Notes: generated by a model not told the origin, from the sequence alone. A stretch of DNA of 64,000 nt from Palleronia sp. LCG004 (GCF_032931615.1 NZ_CP136761.1:124001-188000), one strand, 5' to 3'; counted from the stretch's first letter, positions 54,058 to 63,008 are shown. A program made the numbers and translations.

Positions 54058-55197
54058 ATGATTTCACCCTACACGATCAACATCCCTGACGAACGGCTCG
54101 CCACGATCAGAGCGAAGGTCGAGGCTTATGACTGGAGCCGGTTGCCGGATGCGGGGGGCTGGTCAGCGGGGGTCGGGGTTGATGACCTCAAGCGGCTTGC
54201 CGCGTACTGGCAGGACAACTACGACTGGCGTGCGGTCGAGCGGCGGCTCAACGCACTCCCCAACTTCATGGCTGACGTGGAAGGCGAGCACATCCACTTC
54301 GTTCATGTGAAAGGCGACGGCTCCAAGCCGCCCGTCCTGCTTCTCCACGGCTGGCCGGGCTCGTATCTCGAGTTCGAGCGGTTGTTGGAGCCGCTCGCAG
54401 AGGATGGGCACGATGTCGTCGTCCCCTCGCTTCCCGGGTTCGCGTTCTCCAACCCGATCGCGCGCCCGATCGGCCCGCGGCGGGCTGCCGCGCTCATGCA
54501 TGGGCTGATGAATCAGCTGTTCGGCGACGCGCGGTACTTCGTTCAAGGGGGTGATTGGGGGCACGGCATTGCGGCCTGGTTAGCGCATGATCGACCGGAC
54601 ACTCTGCACGGTATCCATATCAACATGATGACGGTGCGTGCGGAGGACGCCGCCCCGACGACCGACGAGGAGAAGGCGTATGCCGCCAGGCGGGCTTTGG
54701 TTGCCGATCAGGAGAGCGCCTACTTTCACGAGCAGGAAACCCGTCCGCAGACACTTGGCGTCGCAATGGCCGACAGCCCGGTCGGAGCGGCGGGCTGGAT
54801 ACTCGAGAAGTTCGGTAAATGGGCCGATCTTCCGACAAACGCCAATGGCGACCCCGACATCTGGAGCAAGTTTTCCGAAGAGGAGCTGCTCACCAACATC
54901 ATGCTCTACATCGCGCCGGCATCGTTCGTGACTGCAACCTGGATCTACTACGGCAGCCGGCTTGAGAATTCGCGGATGCTACCGGCCGGAACACGCATCC
55001 AGGTGCCGACCGGCTTTGCGGCCTTCCCCGATCCGGTGTTCTCTCCACCGCCGCGCTCGTTCGCGGAGAAGACTTACAACATCGTGCATTGGACCGACAT
55101 GCCGCGGGGCGGCCATTTCGCTGCGCTGGAGGAGCCGGAACTGATGCTGGCCGATCTGCGCGCCTTTATCGCAATGGTGTCGGGAGCGCGCGCCTGA
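54058..55197 (+). CDS. Epoxide hydrolase (EHN-domain alpha/beta hydrolase)
   Basis: The 379-residue soluble enzyme has an N-terminal EHN domain (ISPYTINIPDERLATIRAKV to about residue 110), then an alpha/beta hydrolase core. The oxyanion motif HGWPGSYLEF is at about residue 97. The nucleophile Asp is in FVQGGDWGHGIAAWLAHD (about 165), and the catalytic His in PRGGHFAALEEPELM (about 353). The cap-domain Tyr in IYYGSRLENSR fits ring-opening Tyr roles. It opens epoxides to diols, probably for detoxification or xenobiotic use. It is intact, with AAGCGGAG upstream, but lies between two IS5-family remnants in a decayed region, so it was probably acquired as cargo. Confidence 0.92.
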   Translation: MISPYTINIPDERLATIRAKVEAYDWSRLPDAGGWSAGVGVDDLKRLAAYWQDNYDWRAVERRLNALPNFMADVEGEHIHFVHVKGDGSKPPVLLLHGWPGSYLEFERLLEPLAEDGHDVVVPSLPGFAFSNPIARPIGPRRAAALMHGLMNQLFGDARYFVQGGDWGHGIAAWLAHDRPDTLHGIHINMMTVRAEDAAPTTDEEKAYAARRALVADQESAYFHEQETRPQTLGVAMADSPVGAAGWILEKFGKWADLPTNANGDPDIWSKFSEEELLTNIMLYIAPASFVTATWIYYGSRLENSRMLPAGTRIQVPTGFAAFPDPVFSPPPRSFAEKTYNIVHWTDMPRGGHFAALEEPELMLADLRAFIAMVSGARA

Positions 55198-55328
55198 AGG
55201 TGGAGCTCGATTTCCGAAGCGCGTTGCGTGGGGCCCTGTCAAACCAGATGCACCTGTAGGTTAGGAGGGCAGGTCAGGGAGTCTTGGATGCCTCGCCCAA
55301 GCGTGTCAGGGGCAGAACACGCTGATTG

Positions 55329-55644
55329 CAGCCAGAAGATGATCGCGGCGACGAAGCCGATGGCGGAGAAGAAGGCGGTAGGGCTGCGGTCGTAGCGGGC
55401 GGCGGCCCGGTGCCGGTCCTTCAGGCGTCCGCGTGAAAACACCCGCCTCGCCCCACCGCTTCCATCGATTGTCGAGCGTCTTGTGCGGACCGTAATCGCG
55501 CCACACTAGCCCGTTGCGGTCGATGAATACGATGCCGGTCAACACCCGCCGGTCGTCTACCCGCAGCCGGCCCTGGCTCGTGGGAAAGAGCGGGTGCAGC
55601 CGCTCCATCAGTTCTTCAATCGGCGAAAACCGGTCGCTTATCAC
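55329..55644 (-). pseudogene. IS5-family transposase with internal deletion
   Basis: From 55644 the minus strand encodes FSPIEELMERLHPLFPTSQG, RLRVDDRRVLTGIVFIDRNG and DYGPHKTLDNRWKRWGEAGV, the N-terminal third of an IS5-family transposase. At about 55440 another frame takes over with GRLKDRHRAAARYDRSPTAF, then FSAIGFVAAIIFWL, which is the C-terminal end of the same family. The whole DDE centre is missing, so the element has an internal deletion of several hundred bases and is dead. It is on the opposite strand to the 53857 remnant. Confidence 0.8.
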
Positions 55645-56162
55645 GGCCTCTTGGCAGAAGCTGATTCAAATAACGGCGCTGACATCAATGGGTATGGTCC
55701 TAGCGCGCAATATTGCCCCAAGTAGAACCAGCCTTGAACAGGCAAACTTCCAATGAGTTGAATTGCCAATGGAAGGCGAGTCTGCTCACTTCATTTTCAC
55801 CGTCCGAAAGCGCTGCGTGATGCGCCAATGTTCGGTCCGGTCAAGTCGGGCCACAGCGATGATCTTGCCAGTGAACGGTAGCTTTGGGCCGGCGAGCGAT
55901 GCCAGGTTGATGCGGACCCGGCATGCGCCCCGCAGCCCTGCCGCATGTCCGCATCGAGCCCAAAGCGACTGCCTCCACCGTTTCTTCAGTGAACGAGAGT
56001 AAGAATTAGCATCTCGTTCAGTTTATCGAGATGATTGCGTAATAAGCAGGAGGTAGGCTCACCTCGTTTGTGACGGCGTCTCAGTGGGAAAAACTGTTTT
56101 GGCCATTGATGTAGACAAAGGGACTCAGGGAGTCGCAGGTTGATTGACCATGACGAATACGA
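55645..56162. other. Region without supported genes
   Basis: About 500 bases between the IS5 remnant and the next gene. Frames on both strands are short and lack family features. No repeat or RNA gene was recognised. Confidence 0.45.
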
Positions 56163-56760
56163 ATGGTCTTGAATACTGAAACCCGGCAAGTGCTTACTCT
56201 GGAACGGACGGCCAGATTATGGGCGAGCATTCTTCGAGTTCGCCGGACACGTGAAGATATGGCATGCGAGCCTTGGTCTCGGAGCATTCGTCATGTGGCT
56301 GTCTATGCCTTTTATCGACAACAACGGAACGTTGGAGCGCGGTGACGCTATCTGGGTTTTCGGTGCGCTATCGTTGGCCTTCGGCGCAATCTCGTTGTTG
56401 CTTGCCTCGAGCCGTCAGTATGTTCTGATGAATTTATTCTACGCTGTAACCGATCGTCGCGCGGTTGTGTGCCGACGCGGAAGAGACGCTTTTCTAAGAA
56501 GCCGTCTCTATCTTGTCTCGTGTCTTCACGTATGGAGCTTTACGTATCCGATCAAGGATGCTCGCCCGTATCCGTCATTGGCGATAGGCAGTATGCTGTC
56601 GGAAGATGCGGTCCAGCCATTCGGTCTGGGCCTGACCCATCCGGGCTGGCCCATGCTGCAATCACGAGGAATAAACCCAATTTTATTCGAGAACATCCGG
56701 GAGGCCGAGATAGTCCAGGACATCATCCTTCGGCAATCCGAGGTGCTAGATTCCGCTTGA
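56163..56760 (+). pseudogene. Small membrane protein (bacterial PH-like family), probable one-base frameshift
   Basis: The main frame (GTG 56251 to 56760) encodes two TM segments (HASLGLGAFVMWLSMPFI and DAIWVFGALSLAFGAISLLL), then YAVTDRRAVVCRRG and a C-terminal half with LAIGSML and GINPILFENIREAEIVQDII. This resembles small PH-like membrane proteins whose N-terminus carries an LLWxGRP motif. That motif exists upstream in the same frame (LLWNGRPDYGRAFFEF), but without a start. An ATG at 56163 in another frame gives MVLNTETRQVL. Removing one A near 56196 joins them as RQVLLWNGRPDYG, a 198-residue protein. So the gene is probably frameshifted, or the sequence has an error there. Confidence 0.6.
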
Positions 56761-57012
56761 AAAGGCGGCACTATTCTACGGTTCCTTGCTGTTCACGTCG
56801 CGGCGTCAGACGGCAGCTTCGTCACGTATAGTGTGAGTTCGACCCGGAATCGGTCTCACGGTCACGGCGATCGACTGGTCTGGTGAAGCCGCATTGCAGC
56901 CAACGGCCTTGTCGGAAGGGCCCACGAAGGGCCGGGAATTAATATTATGATATATGTATTTATCATCAAGCCCAAAGGCTGCGAAGCCGTTTCAGAATTA
57001 TTCCAATGAATT

Positions 57013-57558
57013 TTACTGATATTCGACAAAACCACCTTCTGTCAAAATGAAAGCGATAATCTCTTTGTTGGAGTATTCCTCCAAAAAATCTCCGCTTCCA
57101 TAGATGTATGCTGCTGATAACAGCAAAACACATCTTTTAAGCCCTTTGCCCTTAACCTCTTGAGTGTCAATAATTCCAACTTGGGTTGAGCCCTCATCGC
57201 CTTCAATCTCGATATTGGCGCAATTAGATCCGCCCACTTTTCCTCCACTTAACTTACTTAGTGCTTCATCAGGCGAAAACCGGTTTTCCGGTAAGGCGAT
57301 AATGCCATTCTGTATAATATTTTCACCACTAATAATTATCATCAAGGATGCCTCGCCATCTGTAGCTTCATTCATCCTTTCATTCAATTTATTACTGATA
57401 TGCGAAAGCGTTCTCTCTATTAACATATCTTCTCTTTCGTTGCCGGAGAAGATAGCCACACCTTGGCCCGAACGTTCATTCTCGCTTTGGGAGTAGCTCT
57501 GCGTTGCTAAAGTTGACAGAATAATTCCAACGCATGCGAAAGTAAGCTTAAAACGCAC
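57013..57558 (-). CDS. Exported protein of unknown function, AT-rich gene
   Basis: I do not recognise the family. The 181-residue protein has a signal peptide (FACVGIILSTLATQSYSQSE). The mature part contains MLIERTLSHISNKLNERMNE, SLMIIISGENIIQNG, a Cys at GGSNCANIE and RCVLLLSAAYIYGSG. It may be a small alpha/beta periplasmic domain. Base composition and codon use (many AAA, ATT, TTA) are far from the window norm, so it is likely a transferred gene. The gene at 57794 on the same strand, also AT-rich, lies 235 bases upstream and may be part of the same import. Confidence 0.65.
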   Translation of the reverse strand: MRFKLTFACVGIILSTLATQSYSQSENERSGQGVAIFSGNEREDMLIERTLSHISNKLNERMNEATDGEASLMIIISGENIIQNGIIALPENRFSPDEALSKLSGGKVGGSNCANIEIEGDEGSTQVGIIDTQEVKGKGLKRCVLLLSAAYIYGSGDFLEEYSNKEIIAFILTEGGFVEYQ

Positions 57559-57793
57559 TATATTGTACCTCCGCTATTCTGATAGGAAATTTGTAGATTA
57601 CTCCAGGGATTCTTTTTGGCTCTCTGGGCTTTAATTTGTTGCCTTCATAAGCGGGATCTGGGCTTACGGATAAGACATGGGAATGTGACGGTCCTCCCGA
57701 TAGTATCGATATGATGATCCAGTGCTACTGTAAACCACGGGAGGTAGTGATCACGCTATGAACGCCCCGTTCAAGGCATTCTCTTTTCCTCAT

Positions 57794-58228
57794 TTAATGG
57801 AGAAGTGTTGGAATCTTTACAATGCCGCGTATGACAAGAGCGGAAAGATAGCAAAGTGTAAGAAGAATCGCGGGTATGATGAAAATAGAACCAGTTAAAA
57901 GTGCGATCTGCAGGTCGCCCCATTTATAGAATGCTGAGTTCAAAGCGTCATAGGATGGGCCAACGACTTCGCTGGGAAGATTGAATAGGTTCTCATCATC
58001 CGTAAGCCTGACGAACGCATACCTATGAACGGTCGCTGGGATTGCATATAAAAGTATTCCGGTAAGAACGTAAAGAATACCGAGGCGTTTCTTTGGAAGT
58101 AATCGCCCGGAGCGAGATATAGAAGTATAGCAAAAATACGTAAGCAAGACGCATCCAAGAAATACGATAACCAATGTGTCAATGTTTAGGACAAAGTTTT
58201 CAATCTGATGACGTTGCATCAATTCCAT
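57794..58228 (-). CDS. Small membrane protein of unknown function, AT-rich gene
   Basis: The 144-residue protein has three clear TM segments: LVIVFLGCVLLTYFCYTSIS (about residues 18-38), LGILYVLTGILLYAIPATVH (49-69) and the C-terminal LLTGSIFIIPAILLTLCYLS (109-130). The middle loop is acidic (RLTDDENLFNLPSEVVGPSY). No family was recognised. Codon use is AT-rich as in the neighbour at 57013. It starts at 58228; 58229-58485 holds no gene. Confidence 0.6.
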   Translation of the reverse strand: MELMQRHQIENFVLNIDTLVIVFLGCVLLTYFCYTSISRSGRLLPKKRLGILYVLTGILLYAIPATVHRYAFVRLTDDENLFNLPSEVVGPSYDALNSAFYKWGDLQIALLTGSIFIIPAILLTLCYLSALVIRGIVKIPTLLH

Positions 58229-58485
58229 CTTTCTGAGGCTGCCTTCATCTGGGTATAGCTAAATGTGGTAAGACACCACCGTTTTCCCTGATGTTGGATG
58301 CAGGATATTGGTAGAACTACGCGCTCGCAATTCGCCTTTTGAGCGGCCGGAAGCCATATTTTTTAAGGATTCGGTATAGGGTTATGGAGTGCGACGGTGT
58401 CGGAGGTGAACTTGGGGATTCATCCTTCTGGCCCTTGTGCTAAGGTCTGACGTATGGACGTCCTGCCCTCGCCCCCGGAGACGAA

Positions 58486-59076
58486 ATGCTCAGATTAACC
58501 CGGATCCTCTCCGCCTCATTCGCGTATACCAGCGCCGCCGCAATCACCGCCTTGGCGGGTATCGGACCCGCGCCAGCCATGGCCCAGAACTACGATATGG
58601 ACTGTAAGGTGATACTCTGTATGCCGGCCGGGTTCCCCGGCGGCTGCGGCGACGCTTTCGATCACATGATCGACCGCCTCCGCGATGGTAAGTCACCCAT
58701 CGGCTTCTGCTCCATGTCGAATGGCGACGCGTACGATCGCTATGACATCGACTACCGCATGCAGTCCGCGACCTCTCCGGAAGGCTGGGATTGCCCGGCC
58801 GACAAGACCCTCTATCACCGCGCTTCCCAGAACGATGGATTCCAGAACTACACGGTCAATACCTTCTGCTACGACAGCGCCTACGAGCAACGCGGCTGGA
58901 CCGGCGCTGACGGTTACACGACGACGACCACTTACACCAACAAGACCCGTCCCGAGCGGACGGACTTCTGGGTGAACCTGACACTCGAACCGGGCACACC
59001 CGAAGAGTTCACCCAAGGATGGCAGAAGTTCGACACCGGTCGCGGCTCCCTTGTCCGGGTGCAATACACCGAGTGA
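58486..59076 (+). CDS. trbM: TrbM-like conjugal transfer protein
   Basis: The 196-residue exported protein has signal peptide ITALAGIGPAPAMAQ ending near residue 33. The mature N-terminus CKVILCMPAGFPGGCGDAFD, then HMIDRLRDGKSPIGFCSMSN, is the TrbM pattern: paired Cys, GFPxGCxDA and MIDRL followed by a short Cys-containing phrase. TrbM belongs to P-type (RP4-like) mating systems. The rest is Tyr/Thr-rich and ends normally. No other trb or tra gene is in the window, so it is an orphan of a lost or distant transfer region. GGAG precedes the ATG by 8 nt. Confidence 0.78.
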   Translation: MLRLTRILSASFAYTSAAAITALAGIGPAPAMAQNYDMDCKVILCMPAGFPGGCGDAFDHMIDRLRDGKSPIGFCSMSNGDAYDRYDIDYRMQSATSPEGWDCPADKTLYHRASQNDGFQNYTVNTFCYDSAYEQRGWTGADGYTTTTTYTNKTRPERTDFWVNLTLEPGTPEEFTQGWQKFDTGRGSLVRVQYTE

Positions 59077-59366
59077 TCCGGGCAGCGACATTCCTGGTGA
59101 TGCTGGCGGCTCCGACCTTTGCCATCGCGCAGGTCGGGTGCATGCCACCCGAGGAGCCCTTCGCCTACGAGCCGCCCGCGGATGACCCCGAGTTGCGCGC
59201 GCTGATCGACGAACAGTACCAGGACTACATCCGCGGGACCGAGGACTATTTGAACTGCCTCAATGCCGAGGCCACGCGCGCACGCGCCGAGTACCAGGCG
59301 ATCTTCGATCGCTACCTGCGCTATTTCGGGGAAAACGCTGGTCTGAAATCGAACGCACCGGGCTGA
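59073..59366 (+). CDS. Small exported protein co-translated with trbM
   Basis: The 97-residue protein starts with GTG at 59073, overlapping the trbM stop (GTGA). Signal segment ATFLVMLAAPTFAIA is followed by a short mature chain with two Cys (VGCMPPEEPFAYEPP and YLNCLNAEATRARAEYQAIF) and a helical C-terminus. Similar small periplasmic proteins accompany trbM genes on alphaproteobacterial plasmids. Its function is unknown, probably linked to the mating apparatus. Confidence 0.7.
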   Translation: MIRAATFLVMLAAPTFAIAQVGCMPPEEPFAYEPPADDPELRALIDEQYQDYIRGTEDYLNCLNAEATRARAEYQAIFDRYLRYFGENAGLKSNAPG

Positions 59367-59369
59367 CGC

Positions 59370-60413
59370 TCAGCGCACCACCGGCAGGTCCGAGAGCCGC
59401 GTCGTGTAGCGCGGAGACCGGTGATCGGAGCGCAGCTTCCATTTCCGTTCCACCCCCTCACTCGCCAAAACCATCGTCTTCTTGCCGAACCTATCGTTCA
59501 CCTCGTCGAGCGCGCTCATCAGCGCCGCGGATCTCGGACGCGGTGCCTCGAAGAGCGTTCGCGGGCGATCCTCGATCGGCAGCAGATCGTCGAGCATCAC
59601 GCCCGCCGTGGTGAAGCCGTAGCCTTTGCCCGTATCCTTCGGCCAGGCCGCCTTGGCGCAGCGCCGGGCGGCCTCAACCAGATCGAACGTGTCGCAAGTC
59701 ATCGGCATGAGCAGTGCCGTGCGGGAGCCAGAATATTGCGGGCGGTCCTGACGGTGCCGGTTGGTGTGGAAGAAGACCGTCAGCGTGCCGGCAACGAGCC
59801 CGTGCTTGCGGAGCTTCTCGGCCGCGCGCGTCGCGTGCGCGGAGATCGCCTCGAAGAGCGTATCGAACTCAGTCATCGGAGTGCCGGCCGAGCGGGTCAC
59901 GGCCATACCCTTCCTCTGAGGCTCCACCTCGTCGAATGACAGACATGCCTCGCCCTGCAGCTCGCAGACGATGCGCTCGAGCACCACGGTGCCGACCTTG
60001 CGCGCCTGGCGCAGCGGCATGTCGCGCAGCTCGGCCGCGGTCGCGATCCCGAGCTTTTGCAGCTTTTTCTCGGTCTGCCGCCGGATCCCCCAAATGTCGC
60101 CGACCGGCACCTTCGGCAGTAGCCAGTTCGCCAGCGTCTCGTCCATCATGTCGAGGACGCCGCCAAAGATCGGGTTCTTCTTGGCGATCTCATTGGCGCA
60201 TTTCGCCAGTGTTTTCGACGAGGCGATGCCGACACGCACGGGGATGCCGACGCGCCTCAGCACGGCCGCGCGCATCTCGCGGGCATGTTCGGTTCGGTCT
60301 CTAACCCCTTGAAAGTAGAGGAATGCCTCGTCGATCGAGTAGATCTCCACCGACGGCGTGAAGTCCTCGTAGACTGTCACGACACGCGCGCTGACGTCGC
60401 CATTTATGTGGAA
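59370..60413 (-). pseudogene. umuC: Y-family DNA polymerase (UmuC), N-terminus missing
   Basis: From about 60413 the minus strand reads NGDVSARVVTVYEDFTPSVE, then IYSIDEAFLYFQGV, and continues through the thumb and little-finger regions to a normal C-terminus. Intact UmuC begins about 75 residues earlier with the palm motif carrying the first catalytic Asp (DCNNFYAS-like). Here a TGA lies three codons before this point and the upstream sequence is unrelated. The SIDE motif survives, but without the first Asp the protein cannot polymerise. A GTG at 60380 could still start a truncated product. The partner umuD is not present. Plasmids often carry umuDC, which fits the surrounding genes. Confidence 0.82.
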
Positions 60414-60464
60414 TCAAAAACGACGCCACTTCTATCTGCTGGGACTATCAAGCGTGGGCCGTTA

Positions 60465-60515
60465 GATGGCCTGAAGCGCCGTAGCCCTCAGCTAGCGTAG
60501 GTGGTTCAGGCCATC
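60465..60515. repeat. 11-bp inverted repeat beside the umuC break
   Basis: GATGGCCTGAA (60465-60475) and TTCAGGCCATC (60505-60515) are perfect reverse complements across 29 bases. They lie 50-100 bases from the point where umuC similarity stops and before the truncated rep gene, so they may mark a recombination or resolution site. Confidence 0.55.
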
Positions 60516-61502
60516 GACTTCAGCACAACCTTCGCCCGGAGCGGCCGTTCGTTCTTGCCGCAGCGAATGACCGGGCCGGTTCCTACTGACGGCGACGGCG
60601 CAACCCGTGTTATAAAATGCAGCGATGTAGACCTCGTAGTGCACGGCCCAAAGCGGACCTTAGGCCTGGGCGACCATACCGCGGCGCAGCTTCACGGAAG
60701 CGGTCGTTCTTGCGTCCCGCAGCATTTTCCGTCGGCCAAGGTCCGCAGTGCGGGACTTGGCGTGAAACTGTCAGGGGAATACCGGGGCGACCCGTGGGGC
60801 GCGGTTGTCCTGGCCGAATGGCACATCACCGAGGGCGGCAGCATGGCGCGCCTGCTGATCCCACCGGCGGGGGTCCACGCGCTTCGCAGCCCCGCGAACT
60901 TCACCAAGATCGAGGCCACAGCGGCACACCGTCTGACCGGCCATGCTCGCCGTCTCTACGCAATCCTGGCCGACAAGAAGCGGCTTGGACGCCCTTACTG
61001 GACTTTCACCTTGGAAGAGCTGCGCGCCCTCATGGCGGCAGACACCCAGAAGTCTTACGACCGCTTCAACACATTTCGTCAGCGTGTTCTCGACCCAGCC
61101 GTTGAAGCGATCAACGACTACGGCACCGTGACCGTAACTATGACACCGGAAAAGCGCGGTCGCTCGGTCCACGCCGTTCGCTTTGACTGGCGCTGGAAAG
61201 ACCCCCACGACGCCACCGAAACGGCGGCCGAGAATGAGCGCCATAGCCAAGCCCGTCGCCAGAGGCAGGCTGCAGACGATGCTCCACCCATGATCGAAGA
61301 ACAGGAGCAAACTGAACCCGCGTTGACCTGGTGGGGGAACCTGACGGATGCGAAGCGCGAAGAATGGGCTAAACCGGTGGGGCGAACATTCGAGCTGGAA
61401 GGCCCAAACGGTCAAAAAATAAATCACACACGCCGACAAGCCGATATTGCCAGAAATAGCTTTTTAGCATTTTGCAAAAAACAGAGTTTTTATCAAAAAT
61501 GA
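60501..61502 (+). pseudogene. Rep_3/RepB-type plasmid replication initiator, N-terminal half missing
   Basis: The frame spans 333 codons, but only the part from about 60768 is Rep-like: SGEYRGDPWGAVVLAEWHIT, RLYAILADKKRLGRPYWTFT, LEELRALMAADTQKSYDRFN and TFRQRVLDPAVEAINDYGTV, then RGRSVHAVRFDW. This is the second winged-helix domain of Rep_3 initiators plus a C-terminal tail. The first winged-helix domain (dimerisation and iteron contact) is missing; the first 85 codons are unrelated sequence. It is probably inactive unless a start such as ATG 60843 yields a partial protein. No iterons were recognised nearby. Confidence 0.65.
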
Positions 61503-61860
61503 TTCTGTTTGATATAATTGCTGAAAAGACTAAAAAGATATAATCTCGCTGGCTAAAGCGCCCTCTTCTCGCAATAATATTTATTCTCTCAATTATGTAT
61601 TTTATAGGTAACTGGCAAAAATACCTACAAGGGCCATACTCTCACCTGTAGATAAAGCTCTCGATCTTCGCAAATCTGCGCACATGGCCTGTACTCCAGC
61701 AAATCGCCTACATCGTGCTCGTGATGGCCGCGATCTACATACCTAGTCATTTCGCCGCAATATTAAGACCAGTCGTTTTACTCAAGCCAGTCCAAACGAG
61801 ACTCTTGATGCCGGTCTTATACGCCATGACGTCATGAAGGGCACCTTGGGTCCTTGAGTA
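61503..61860. other. AT-rich region, no supported gene
   Basis: Low-GC sequence after the rep remnant with several stops in all frames. AT-rich DNA next to a rep gene could be a former origin, but no iterated repeats or DnaA box were recognised by eye. Confidence 0.4.
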
Positions 61861-62103
61861 CTATTCAGTAATCTTTTGATAATTTCTATCGGTCCTTTTT
61901 TTCTTCTTCTTATTATACAAGTAGATAACGTCAATGGGAATTAGCAACGGTGAGAGCTTTAAAAATAAGATTGCTTGCGCCCGATATATTGATGGAGATC
62001 CAGATTCTGGTATAATAACTACTAGAATAAGCAATATTACCCATATGATCGATAAACTCACAATATCGATGAAAAACTGTTTTTTAATACTGCGATCCTT
62101 CAC
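61861..62103 (-). CDS. Possible small two-TM membrane protein
   Basis: The 80-residue frame starts with GTG at 62103 behind AAAGGATCGTAA. It encodes two hydrophobic helices (IDIVSLSIIWVILLILVVII and AILFLKLSPLLIPIDVIYLY) and a very basic tail (NKKKKKRTDRNYQKI). No family was recognised, and it is AT-rich like 57013-58228. It could be a real small gene or a chance frame in AT-rich DNA. Confidence 0.4.
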   Translation of the reverse strand: MKDRSIKKQFFIDIVSLSIIWVILLILVVIIPESGSPSIYRAQAILFLKLSPLLIPIDVIYLYNKKKKKRTDRNYQKITE

Positions 62104-62254
62104 TTACGATCCTTTCGACGACATTCTACTGCCAAACTTTTCGTAGGCGGATAAATACGCCACCCCGGGACTAAACACCTAGCCCCTTAGTGATCGCTCT
62201 CGCAACTCACGCTACAGCTATATGAACACGCTCGACCAAAAGCTCGAAAAGGGC

Positions 62255-62269
62255 ATTACCGGTGGTAAT
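62255..62269 (+). promoter_or_regulatory. Palindrome upstream of the 62299 gene
   Basis: ATTACC (62255-62260) and GGTAAT (62264-62269) flank GGT, 30 bases before the ATG. The AT-rich sequence that follows could be the promoter. It may be an autoregulatory site. Confidence 0.45.
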
Positions 62270-62298
62270 TTTTAGTAATGCTAGTGTAGCGTTTGACC

Positions 62299-62583
62299 AT
62301 GCAAAATAAGCTTAGAACCAGCAGTACCAAGATTCCGTCCTGGCAGGTGAAGGGCGTGACCTTCGAGACGCGCGAAGCGGTCAAGGCTGCGGCCCGGAAG
62401 TCCGGGATGACAATGGGGGAATGGGTCAACGAGACCCTGCACTCGGCTGCCGTCTCCACGATCTCTGGCCAGTCCAACCTTCCGGCCCACCGGATCGAGG
62501 ATCAGCTCGACGCGATCATGGCTCAACTGGACGATCTGCACCGCCCGTTCTGGCGCCGCATCTTCGGTTCAAGACGGCGCTAG
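62299..62583 (+). CDS. Small plasmid-type DNA-binding-like protein
   Basis: The 94-residue protein contains WQVKGVTFETREAVKAAARK, then SGMTMGEWVNETLHSAAV. This is a short helical motif shared with the N-termini of PodJ-like proteins and many small plasmid-borne proteins of Rhodobacterales; its fold resembles a ribbon-helix-helix (strand, then two helices). A later amphipathic segment (IEDQLDAIMAQLDDLHRPFW) could oligomerise. The ATG at 62299 is preferred over a TTG two codons earlier. I infer a role in plasmid gene control or maintenance with low certainty. Confidence 0.6.
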   Translation: MQNKLRTSSTKIPSWQVKGVTFETREAVKAAARKSGMTMGEWVNETLHSAAVSTISGQSNLPAHRIEDQLDAIMAQLDDLHRPFWRRIFGSRRR

Positions 62584-62956
62584 CCGTACTGCCGTCTGAT
62601 CTTGGCTCCACGGCCTGCCTCGGTGTGCGCCGGCCGGAACCAGGCCTTCTTCAAATCGCCGACGACATCGCCCGCCAAGAGGCATAGGAGGAGGCGATTT
62701 ACCGCCCGCCAGGGCGGCCTCGAACCTTCACGATAGAGCAACCCTTTTAGCCTTGAGGACAAGGGATGAAGCGGCGCGCAGGGTGTGAACAAAGACCCCT
62801 ATTTCCTGCCATCTTCGCCCCTCATACGTCCCCAAAACGAATTTGTATCACACGCCACATATCCTGCTTTCTACAACCCACTCTTCGCCTCTGGCAGAGC
62901 CGGTGGTCCCACTTGCTGGCGCAAAGCCTATCCTGCCCTCGTCCACAGACCGGCCC

Positions 62957-62981
62957 CGGATGTTGCCGGGGGCAACATCCG
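62957..62981 (+). terminator. Hairpin upstream of mazEF
   Basis: CGGATGTTGCC (62957-62967) and GGCAACATCCG (62971-62981) form a perfect 11-bp stem with loop GGG. It sits 57 bases before mazE and could end upstream transcription or serve as a protein site. The rest of 62584-63008 holds no supported gene. Confidence 0.55.
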
Positions 62982-63008
62982 CACGGGCTTGAACGGATCG
63001 CCTCACTC

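Noticed and set aside
61503..62300. Possible plasmid origin with iterons
   Set aside because: The region is AT-rich and next to a rep remnant, but I found no repeated 15-22 bp units or clear DnaA box; a computed repeat search would be needed.
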